Shown piece after piece: positions 1-11,900 of a stretch of 29,134 bases of DNA (position 1 is the stretch's first letter; each line of letters opens with the position of its first letter). The notes beneath the pieces are model-generated. The model was given only the letters and a program-made list of their open reading frames with translations. It was not told where the DNA came from and ran no database searches. The stretch comes from Hepatocystis sp. ex Piliocolobus tephrosceles (lineage: Eukaryota; Apicomplexa; Aconoidasida; Haemosporida; Plasmodiidae). The stretch covers positions 1-29,134 of the forward strand of contig CABPSV020000112.1 of NCBI GenBank assembly GCA_902459845.2, given 5' to 3'. A program made the translations under genes and the position numbers.

Positions 1-228
1 ACTACTGGTAATACTACTGGTAATACTACTGGTAATACTACTGGTAATACTACTGGTAATACTACTGGTAATACTACTGGTAATACTACTGGTAATACTA
101 CTGGTAATACTACTGGTAATACTACTGGTAATACTACTGGTAATACTACTGGTAACACTACTGGTAATACTACTGGTAATACTACTGGTAATACTACTGG
201 TAATACTACTGGTAATACTACTAGTAAC
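1..228 (+). repeat. 12-bp array encoding Thr-Thr-Gly-Asn, 19 units, cut by the window edge
   Basis: The unit ACTACTGGTAAT repeats 19 times with almost no variation; one unit has AAC and the last reads ACTACTAGTAAC. It is in frame with the giant CDS and continues to the left of the window. Confidence 0.97.
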
Positions 229-3200
229 ACTATAAGTGACAAAAACAGTAATAAAGATAATATTGGATCGATTCAAACTTATAGTAGTAAACATAATGTA
301 ATGAATATATATAGTGGTATGTTACAAAACAAATATAATATTTATGATAATATGAAGGGTTGTGTTATTATAGATAAAAATGACTCACCCAACATTGTTA
401 ATAACAATACAAGCACTACTAAATGTAACAATACCGATATTAGTGTTAGCAGTAATAGTAGTTGTAGTTGTAGTAGTTGTAGTAGTTGTAATAGTAGTAG
501 TTGTAGTAGTGTAAGTGGTAAAACTAAGAACTCGGAAAAAAAACCATGTGAAGAAAAATGGTTTAACGTTTTTAGTAAATTTAAAAATAGTATAAAAGAA
601 AATGTTATAGGAAAAAAAATATGGCGATATCAAAAACCTAAATCAACCATAATCAATGAAGAAAATTCAAGCAAACATGAACGTACAGGAAGTAATAAAA
701 AATCGAGACTTTTAACAAATGGTAATCATAACAGTAATAGTAATGTAACTGATATAGACAGAAATAATATAGAGACAGGTGGGACTGATAGTATAAATAA
801 TGAAATTACTACAAATAATGGTTATACTGCTGACAATAGTAATAGTAATAGTACTAATTATATAAGGGACGAAACAAAAGAAGAAGTTGCTGTTACTGCA
901 CTGGGTGCATGTACAAATAAAAACATAACACCAACAGAACATACATGTAATAAATGCGATGATAAAAATAATTTAAAAAATGGAAACAGTTCAAAAGTAG
1001 TAGACTACGTTGGTAATGTATCGTGTAGTGGTTTTAGCAGTAATAACAAAAATGAAGATATGTTCTGTTTTAAAAATTTGCAAAAGGTTTATCCGTATAA
1101 ACCACATCCTGGATTACAATTCCCAAACGAATATACTAATTGCACTAATAAACAGAATATAAATAAGTTTAATGATAAAAGTAGTTCTTTAAAAAATCAT
1201 AGTGAAAAAAACAATGATAGTTTAAATGTAAAGGTTTATAAAAGTAGTAATAATATTGATATATGTAATGAGATTATAGAACAAAAATATAATAAAACTA
1301 TTTCTAACAAACTTTGTTTTGATGACAGTATGAATTTGATTAACGAATGTAATCCTACCACACCTTCAAAAAATGATAAAAACGTTTTTGAGGATAATGT
1401 TAAAAATGAAATGGAGCCAAATAGTATAAACGGTGATATTGGTATTAATATTAAATATATATTTGGCAATGCTGATATGGTTTTTCGAAAAAATAAATTT
1501 AGTGGACATACGGTGCATATAAATCAGGAAAAAGAACTGATAAAAGAAAGTTGTGGTGGTAATAGTGGTAGTAATAATAACAAAGAGAGCAACAAAAAAG
1601 AAGGTGACGACAACACAAGTGACGGTGGCGAAAACAAAAGTGAAGGTGACGATAACAAAAATAGAGACGGTGATAGCGATGGTAATAGCGATGGTAATAG
1701 CGATGGTGATAGCGATGGTGATAGCGATGGTAATAGCGATGGTAATAGCGATGGTGATAGCGATGGTGATAGCGATGGTGATAGTGACGGTGATAGCGAT
1801 GGTAATGAAAACAAAATTTTACTTGCAGACTTTAACATAATTTGTTTGAAATGTATGAACGAAATGAATCTGTCAAACCAACCATTTTTATGTTTGAACT
1901 GCTTCAAAAATCAAATGGTTTTAAAAAAAGTAAAAAGGAATAAAAGAAAAAATTATAAATTAATGCATAAAATATTTGATAATAAATTAACTCACATAAA
2001 TAAATTGATTTCTAATTTTTTGATGGAAGTTGATAAAGTAAAAAATAGTTTACAATTAAGTTATGATGAGATCGTGCAGGAGGTTATAAAAATGAAAATA
2101 AATAGTGCATATAAATTACAAAAAAATATGTGCAAACTTTTTTTTATTTATTTTAAAAATATGAGTAAATCAAAAAATAATAATAATAAAGAAGAAGAGT
2201 CCTTAATTTTAGAAACAGAAAATAAGGAACCAAGTACAAATGAAAATAACAAATCAAAGAATGATAAATGCAAGAGTATCACTTCTAATAGTGATAATAA
2301 TATTTTTTACGATGACCACTTGATTGCACACATACAAAAATTTGCTTATTATATTTCGAGTAAACAAAATATATGTACAGGAGGTGAAACTGACAAACAG
2401 ATGGAATCGGGGTCGGTTATGGATAACGAAGAGCAAAACACTCAAAAAATAAATAGTAAGTATAGTAAAAATAGTAAGTATAGTAAAAATAGTAAACATA
2501 GTAAAAATAGTAAACATAGTAAAAATTGTGAAAAAATAGGTAAACAAGAAGAAATAATTTTTTTTTATAACACCAAACGTCATATCCATAATAACAAAAT
2601 TTTACAAAAAAAAAACAAAAAAAAAACAGTAGTTAAAATATATATTGATAAATCAAAACGAAAGTATTGTGACTCCATTTTTAGAAATAATAAAAAGTTG
2701 TTTTATTTCTATCGTAATATTCCCATCTCGAATTTAAATAAAAAATTTATATTATTAAATCGAAACTATTTGTACACTTTCCGTGATTTGTACACTTTTC
2801 GTGATTTTTACACTTTCCGTGATTTGAAATATGAGTTATGCAATATGAATGGAAATAACGTATATAATAAAAATAGTATCTCTGTTAAAAAAAATTTAAA
2901 AAAAAAAACAGAACCAAGTCATACAAGCAGTAATGGAGGCAGTAATGGTGGCAGTAATGGAGGCAGTAATGCAAGTAGTAATGGAGGCAGTAATGAAAGA
3001 ACTAATGGAGGTACTGATAGTAATATTATGGTTACGGGATATCTCAATAGTAAATCATTAAAAAACGGTTTGGATGTTATTGAAACAAAAAATTTAACAA
3101 AATCGGAATTGAACAATGTACTTAAAGTAACTAGTTACAGAAGTTGTATTCACAGAAGTTGTGTCCATAGAAGTGGTATTTACAGAAGTAGGTTACACAA

Positions 3201-6200
3201 AAGTAGTGTACATAAAAATAGTATTTTCAAAAATAGGATACATATAATTAATCAGTTGAAAAGGAATCAATATTTTGGTAGTTTTCTTAGAGGTAATACT
3301 AACAGAAATAATGACGATGATAGTAGTGATGACGATGACAGTGGTGACAACCGTAGTGGTGAAGAGAGTAATGGAGAAAAAAGCGTTGATAAAAAAGGAG
3401 CTGATAAAAAAAGAGCTGACAAAAAAAGAACTGACAAAAAAAGAACTGACAAAAAAAGAACTGACAAAAAAAAAACTGACAAAAAAAAAACTGACGAAAA
3501 AAAAACTGACGAAAAAAAAACTGACGAAAAAAAAACTGACGAAAGGAAGAACAAAGCAGCACATGTGAACAAAAATGAGTGCACATATAATGATATAAGA
3601 AATGAAAAAGATACAAAAAATTGTGATAAAAACAATGAAGATTGTATAAATATTACAGTTCTTAACACAGTTTTAAGTAGCGCACTATGTGCACCGGAAG
3701 GAGGAGACATTTGTGAAAGTAAAAGCATTTCTTGTATTAATAGTAACACCAGTATAAGTACTAAAAATATTAACAATAATACAAATACAATTATGAGTTA
3801 TAAATCTATAGGAAACAAAAAGAGACCACGCGATTTTGATACTAGTAGTTTTCCTCGTATGATAAAACAACCAGTTATCCCTCCGTTATTTATTCCTATA
3901 AATAAAACATGGACTAATTTATTTCACGAGTTTCAATTTACAGATATAATTAATATTAAAGATATTGATTATAATAAATTATTTATGATTAAAAAACAAG
4001 AATATGGAAAAAATAGAAATATAAATATGTTAACTAATAGTAAAACAATGGATCTGCATAATTGTAAACATAGAACATGTTCAAAGAGGGTGGTAACATC
4101 GACTAACATTAACAGTAGGAATCGTAACAGAAACATTCATGATGGTTATAAACACAATAGTTGTACAAATTGTAAAAACATAGAAGCTCATATAAATAAT
4201 AACAATGAAGAGATCGAATTATATATACCTAACTTTTGGAAAAGTATAAAAAACATAAATGAAATAAAATCTTGTAGTTTAGGTCATTCAAATGATTTTT
4301 ATTTTAAATTAGTTTTATATCCAAGGGGAAACACAGATGATGAAGATTTTATATCTATATATATCGAAGCAGTTAAACAAAAATTTTATCCTGAATTATG
4401 GGTTTTCCCAAATACTAGATTTCAAATAGTTGTTCATAATTTTAAAAATGAAAAAAATTCTATTTTCTCTTGGGCACATTGGTCATTTAGTAATGCTTTT
4501 GCATCTAGAGGTTGGCAAAGAATGTTAAGTCATTCGAAAATAAATAAAAGTACTGGATTTTTGGATGAAGTAGGTGGATTATTGGTTAAAGGAAAAGTCA
4601 AAATAGCATTCAAAAGTTTATTATCAAAATGTTATCGTTATGTTCCTAAATATATATGGAGTTATTCATCAGAAAAAATGTTAGATAGTTATAAACAGGG
4701 AAATTTAATAATGCAGTTTTTATATAAACCTTGCCATTTTAAACGATATCCATGTTTAAAAAATAAGTGTTTACATGTGTGTAGTGCATCTAATTATGAT
4801 AATAAAATAGAAGATAGAACATATAATGACAGTACTGACAATAATAAAACAAACACAGACGTAACTTATATCCACAACGAAAATGCTACTAACAAAAATG
4901 CTACTAACAAAAATGCTACTAACAAAAATGCTACTAACAAAAATGCTACTAACAAAAATGCTACTAACAAAAATGCTACTAACAAAAATGCTACTAACAA
5001 AAATGCTACCAACAAAAATGCCACCAACAAAAATGCTACCAACAAAAATGCCATTAACGAAAATGCTACCAACGAAAATGCCACCAACGAAAATGCCACC
5101 AACGAAAATGCCACCAACGAAAATGAAGAACCATTTTATATCAGTGATGATACGAAAGGAGATATATATAACAGATACGCATTAGATATTTACAATTTTA
5201 ATTTATTTTGGTCACCAGAATTTGTTAAAAATTATTTGAACTTTATTGAAAATGATAGCACTAGAAAAACTAGTAATAAAGTATGTACAAACACATTTTT
5301 ACAACATGTTAATAGCATAATAAAAAAAAAAAATATTTTGAATAATGTATACATAAACGAAAAAACGAATTCGAAAATTATGACTTTAAATGACAACCCA
5401 AATGAAGAAATAGTATCAATTCATTGTGATGACAAAAAAACATCTGATACAAATATGTATAGCAGAATATATGTATATGATGAATTAATAAAAAAAAGGA
5501 AGTTAAATGAGTTAAAAAATATTACATTTGAAAAGTTGGATAAAGATACAAATAGGTTAAATAACATGGGGGGTAGTACTAACAAAAGAGATATTGTTAA
5601 AGAAAGTATCAAAGACCAACCAAATGAATCAAATGATGATCTACTTGTAGGAGATCGAGTACCCATTTTATCATTAACTAACTATATTATTCCAATTGTA
5701 GATTCATTTAACGATTGTGACAATTTCTCTATTTTGGTTATGTGTCTTTACAACATAGAATTATTTAGAATCGCAGTTATGAGATATAATGCAAAATTGT
5801 ACAACCGTATTTTATATAGACATTTAAAAAAAAAGAGAGAAGAAAAAATCTACAAACTTAATTATGTTATGAATATTTATGGAATAAAACCACATCATAC
5901 AAAAACCGATATTTTAAATATCATAAAAGAATATAATAAAAACAAAAAATTAGAATATAAACATTATGAACAGTTAGAAAAAGTAATTTTGAAAAAAATA
6001 CAAATGGTTAAATATAGTATTCTTTTTATAGGACATATTCTAGAAAATAAAATTAAAAATATAATTAATGTATTTCATAAAGAGAATAACAATAACATGG
6101 TTGAAACAATTGCTTGTACAAATGAAACATTTATTTATACTATTGAATTTGTGAATGTGTCAGATATTGGAAAGGATAAACATATAAATATAAATATAGA

Positions 6201-8941
6201 TAATATGAACGAAAAAATAAAAAACGTAAATAATTTAATAAATACAGTTAACAAAATGATAAATGATATTATACAAAAAGCATACAATTTAAATTACATT
6301 TTTAATGTTAGTAAAATAAAAACAAATATACAAACTTTAAATAAAAACATCGTTGATATTAATAATAATATTAAAAAAATAAGTAAGCATATTTCTTTAG
6401 ACAGCTCCTTAAAAAGTGTTATTGAGAATTTTCTCAATAGTTTTGATTGTTTTCAGGTCACTAGTGGAAGTAGTGACAACAACCGAGCGGAGAGTAACAA
6501 CCAGGCCGAGAGTAACAACCAGGCAAAGAGTAACAACCAGGCAAAGAGTAACAACCAGGCAAAGAGTAACAACCAGGCAAAGAGTAACAACCAGGCAGAA
6601 CGTAACAACCAGGCCGAACGTAACAACCAGGTCGAACGTAACAACCAGGCCGAACGTAACAACCAGGTCGAACGTAACAACCAGGCCGAACGTAACAACC
6701 AGGCCGAAAGTAACAACCAGGCAGAGAGTAACAACCAGGCCGAGAGCAAATCCAAGAGCTACTGCGTACAGGACTATTTAAACTTTTTACAGAACGACAC
6801 GCTTGACAATCCTTACGAATTAAAAAACGTTTCTTACAAAGTGATGAGTGACCTGAGTTCGTTTAATATGTTTTCGCTTTTTAGAAAATACAGCAATAGT
6901 GTTATAATTGCTTTACAACGAATTTTCTTTTGTATGCAAATGTATTCACTGGTTGTGTGTGCGAAGCAAAAAAAAGAATTTTTCCAAAAAAATGGCATTA
7001 ATACTATAAACGATACATTTCATAAAGAAAGAGGTACATTGGATATGGCTGATTCAGATGATAAAACATGTAGTTATTGTTCGTGTAGTAATCATAAATG
7101 TAACAACATAAATGAAATAATAACTGATAATGGTTCTACAACAGTAAAATCGAATAAAGTAACATACAATAGTTATAGCAGTAATAACGAAATTGAAAAT
7201 TATAAAGATATGATGATGGGTAGTAACAACCAACAAATGTGTACCTGTCATGGATACATACAAACTAAGATGAATACCAACTCAAATGATACTAATAACT
7301 TTATTAATATAAGTTCAATCAAAGGTTTGGATGAGGACAGAGAAGGTTTATGTTTGGATAGCCTTTCAAAAAACAATGAACAATGTGAACGTGTATTTAA
7401 ACATTTAAAAAATTTAACCCCCAATCAAAGAAATTGTTTATATTATTATAAAAATACATTATTTTATGCCGATAGTCAATCTGAGTATGAAAATCGAATG
7501 GGGGGTGATTTTGGTATATGTGGAAAGTGTAGTAAGTCGTGCGAAGGTAGTAATGTAGTTGGTAAAAGTTGCAATATAGTTGGCAAAAGTTGCAATGTAG
7601 TTGGCAAATGTTGCAATGGTGATACGGTCACTACTGCTCCTACTACCACTACCACTACCACTACTACCACTTCAAACAACTGCTTCCATAACAAAGACAA
7701 CCACATAAAATACAATATTTTAAATACATACAATAAAAACGATAACTATACCCATTTTTTCCAACCGTTGTTACCAAGTTTGAAAGTTCTGTTACTCACT
7801 TTAAATAGAATAATGTTTAATCAGTATAAATGTAATGAACCGTTCATAAAAATATACGAATTATTATTTAAATGTCTTTTGTATGAGATTGTAATGGGAA
7901 AAGCATCATTATTTCAAAAAATAAAAACTTTGAAAAAAGTAGTTAGTGGTAGTAATAACGTACAATATAATGTATGGGATAATGTTAAAGATGATGAAAA
8001 AGTAAAAGCTGTAGAAAAAGCAAAACGTCAAATAAAAATATATTCTGATGACTTAAATGACCTTCTTTTGTTTGAAAATATATGTTATTCTTTATTCTGT
8101 TTTAAAACACTATTCGATTCTGAACAGGTTAGTGGTAATGTATTTGAAAAAGTGAATGATACAACAGGAGCAGTAGAATCAGAAGCTGTTTCTAATAAAC
8201 AAGGAGATAAAAAGAAAAACAAGAATAAAAAAAAAAATAAAAACAAAATAAAAGAACATATTAAGGAACATGTTAAAGAATATAAGGATGAATTACATAA
8301 AGAACAGATGGAAGATGATAGTAACCATTCTATGTATACTCATACTACCACAGCTACATTTACAGTCGATAGTTATAATGATGATATGTTTACGAGTTTA
8401 GGACTTCCAGAATTTGATACAAGAGGTGATAATAATATACGTTTTATTGAAAATACAGTTTTAAATTATGATGGAGTATTAAAAGGGATTGATAAAATAA
8501 TAAATAAAAATGATCAAGACGCTTTTACTATGTATGGATTATTTCATGCTAATAAAAAAAGTAATGTACCGATGCGTGTAAATTTAAAAATTAGTGTTAC
8601 AATAAGTGTTCTTAATAAAAATTCTTTGAATGGAGTTCGTAGTACTGCTCGTCCTGCTCGTTCACTTGGTAATAGTACTAACATAAAAACTAATGATTTA
8701 TTAACTCGTAAACTTAATTCCAAAGCATTGAGAAATACAATTTTTAATAAAATTCTTACATCTAAGCAGATTAATGATGCATTGAAAAATTTACAAATGC
8801 ATACTACAACAAACTTTACTGAATCTGATAAGAAGTCATGTAATTCGATTTTTGACATTTGTTGTAGTTGTAATTGTAGTAATAATAATAATAGCAGTAA
8901 TAATAATAGCAGTAATAATAATAGCAGTAATAATAATAGCA

Positions 8942-8975
<34 letters not shown>

Positions 8976-11900
8976 TAATAGTCCCATTTCCAAAACAGAG
9001 TTTAATGATTCAAAGAAAGAACATTATAGTTCTAATTATAAAAACGTCCTTAAGATGACAACATCTGAAAGGGCTAAACATCAAGCAATGGACTATTTAC
9101 TTTATGATTCTGTAACACAAACAAAAGGAAATTTTTTTCAAAATTTTATAGTATGTGATAAAAATATTTATAAAGCTATAAAAAAAAAAACTTATGCTGA
9201 TATGTCCTATGTTTTATTTTTTTATATGAATTGTTATAAAAATTTGAGAAAAGGAGAATTGATGGAAATACCTTTATATTTGGAGACATATATGGAAACA
9301 ACTACATCTGGTAATAGTAATAATTTCGAAAAAAATGATAAAGGTATGACTGTTAGCGGTAACAATGCTGATTATTATAAAACAGAAAAAAAGCAAGATG
9401 GTATAAAAACTAGTACCACTAGCAGTAGTAACAATAGTAGTAATGGTAGTAGTACCGATCCTAGTGGTAATAGTATACGTTTTGGGCTTAAAAAACATAT
9501 TCACAAAAATAAATGTAAGGATCCAGAAAATGAAAATACATACAACCATGAACATGCACCTAGTTCAAGTGAAAATAATAGCAGTAGTGTAGATAGTGAT
9601 AGCAGTTGTAATAATATGGAAAATAATACTGATAACACGAACAGAACTAATATAGGTGGATATTTTTTATATGCTCTTGTTATATCACACTATACCTATG
9701 CATGTAATCATATATTATCCCAAAACTGTAGTTACAATAAAACAAACGATATGAATTTTGCTAATAATAATTATAGCACTACTAGTAGTAGTAGTAGCAA
9801 TAACAACGAACAAAGTAAAGATTATTCATATTTAATTTTCAGACCATATTTAAATGGGTCATGGTACAAAGTTTATAAAAATAGAATAACCAAATTAGAA
9901 CAAACATGTGAATTTAATGAATGGAAATTTCATAAAGATTTTTTTTGTTCTTGTTGTATTTATGTTTGTGAATTTTATTATCATTTACATAATTTTATAT
10001 TTATGCATAAGTTTAATATAAAAGATATAAACTTTCCTTTGTATATACATACATTGCAAGAGTTTAAAATTAAAGAGAGTGATTTATTTGATTTTTACAA
10101 CAAGGAGAATAAAGAAATTGTTGGTTCTCGTTTGGATCAGCACCACCAGTTGATGGATGTTGTTGGTCACAACACTGTGTATGAGATACCGTCTTTGAGT
10201 AAGAGCGAACAAGAAAAGGGAACTGAAGAAGAAAAGGGAACTGAAGAAGAAAAGGGAACTGAAGAAGAAAAGGGAATTGAAGAAGAAAAGAGGGATGAAG
10301 AAGAAAATGGAGATGAGCAAGAAAATGGAATTGAAGAAGAAAAGAGGGATGAAGAAGAAAATGGAGATGAGCAAGAAAATGGAGACGAGCAAGAAAAAAG
10401 AGACGAGCAAGAAAAAAGAGACGAGCAAGAAAAAAGAGACGAGCAAGAAAAAAGAGACGAGCAAGAAAAAAGAGACGAGCAAGAAAAAAGAGACGAGCAA
10501 GAAAAAAGAGACGAGCAAGAAAAACGAGACGAGCAAGAAAAACGAACCGAATCATTGCACACCTACATAAAAGACGAAAACGAATTAATGATGAACTGCT
10601 TAAAAATACATCATAAACTTATGTTAAACGAGAAAGAAAGTATCTTTTCCAACGTTATAAAAGTTCCTAATAGTAATAAAAGTAAAATATCTGCACGCGA
10701 CGACAACTCATACTACTACTACAACAATAATGATTCGAAAATTCAAATGAATATTGTTTTAAACACGAATGCTAGTGAAATAATAGAAAAGCCACATAGA
10801 TACGATATAAGAAACATAATACAATATTATTATAAAAAGTTTTATAATAATAGGTTAGATTATTTCATTTATAACAATCAGAACAAAAACAATTGGATAA
10901 ATAACAACATTTCTAATGGTTTATGTTTAGCAACAGACTGTTCTTTACTATTGTATGAAACGAAAGAAAATGAAAATATGTGTCAGGACACACATGGTGA
11001 TGGTGATGGTGATGATGATACATACGAAAAAAAAACACACCCAACAATTATTGTAACTGATAAGGAGTTGAAAAGCAGTAACACCTGTACAGGCATAAAC
11101 ATATCCAATTGCAACGATGGTACAAATAAGCTTCAACCGTTTCCATATAGGACTAAAACAATAGCAAAAATTCAAAACTGTAAAAATAACATTATAAAAT
11201 ACAAAAAATATAATAGTACAACGGGTAAAACAGTTAAAGTAAAAGTAATAAATAAGATGATAAAAAAAAGTTATAAATTAAGAAAGAACTCAATTGAATA
11301 TATGCTTATTGAAAAGGTAATAAACATAATTGATAATCTTAGTATGAAGAACAGTTTGTACAATAACGTAAATTTAAAAAACAATTTGTATAGTAGCTTA
11401 AGTTTGAAAAGTGATTCACATAGCGACACAAGTTTAAAAAGTGGAAAAGTAACTACAACAGAAGAACATGTCTTTACTTCTAATGCTCATACAACAAACA
11501 ATAACAACCATGATCATGCATTTTACCAATCACTATTTGGCAATGAAACAGAACCAAATATGGATGATATAAACTCTTTCTTTTACTCCGAAATGAACAA
11601 CTCCTTTTATAGATATTTTAAAGATAAAATAGATGTAAATAATATAAGAAAACATTATAACTTAAAACATGACAATACTATATTTAAGTTACATAAAGAA
11701 TATATAAAAACATGTTTAAACAAATTTAAATTATTTTTTCGTGAATACTTTTATATTAATTTTACAAACGATTTAGAATTGAAAAAAAAGAAAAAGTATA
11801 TGTATAAAAATTTTTGTGTAGCTATATGTGATATTTTTTTTTACAATTTAGGAATTACAAAAGGAGATGGAGATGAGAAATTTGAACAAACATTAGGTGG

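Larger units (their letters stand above)
5640..10975 (+). other. Expanded, divergent USP (peptidase C19) catalytic domain, probably impaired
   Basis: Blocks match USP7 in the right order. (1) NDCDNFSILVMCLYN at 5713: Cys aligned to the nucleophile, but without the usual GxTC glycine. (2) SVIIALQRIFF at about 6898, against remembered USP7 SVPLALQRVFY. (3) NQYKCNE at 7819, the QQDAxE box with Asp replaced by Lys. (4) NNIRFIENTVLNYDGVLKG at 8434. (5) SYVLFFYM and ELMEIPLYLETYM at 9208-9294. (6) YFLYALVIS through CNH at 9661-9711, with His aligned to the catalytic His. (7) NGSWYKVYKNRI at 9853-9888, where WCKFDDD would be expected. (8) TDCSLLLYE at 10933. Low-complexity inserts separate the blocks. 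The triad acid is missing. Confidence 0.6.

Noticed and set aside
1..228. CRISPR-like or telomeric repeat at the left edge
   Set aside because: Uninterrupted 12-bp tandem units with no spacers, and the array codes in frame.
301..303. ATG 301 as the start of the first gene
   Set aside because: The same frame is open without a stop from base 1 and carries the in-frame TTGN repeat, so the gene starts upstream.
1832..4620. TRIM37-like (RING, B-box, coiled coil, MATH) identity for the first gene
   Set aside because: No RING or full B-box is visible, and USP-type blocks follow the MATH domain, which fits a USP7-like origin better.
10070..10562. Antisense frames of 130-160 codons rich in Leu/Phe or Ser
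   Set aside because: Shadows of the 18-bp Glu/Lys array on the opposite strand.
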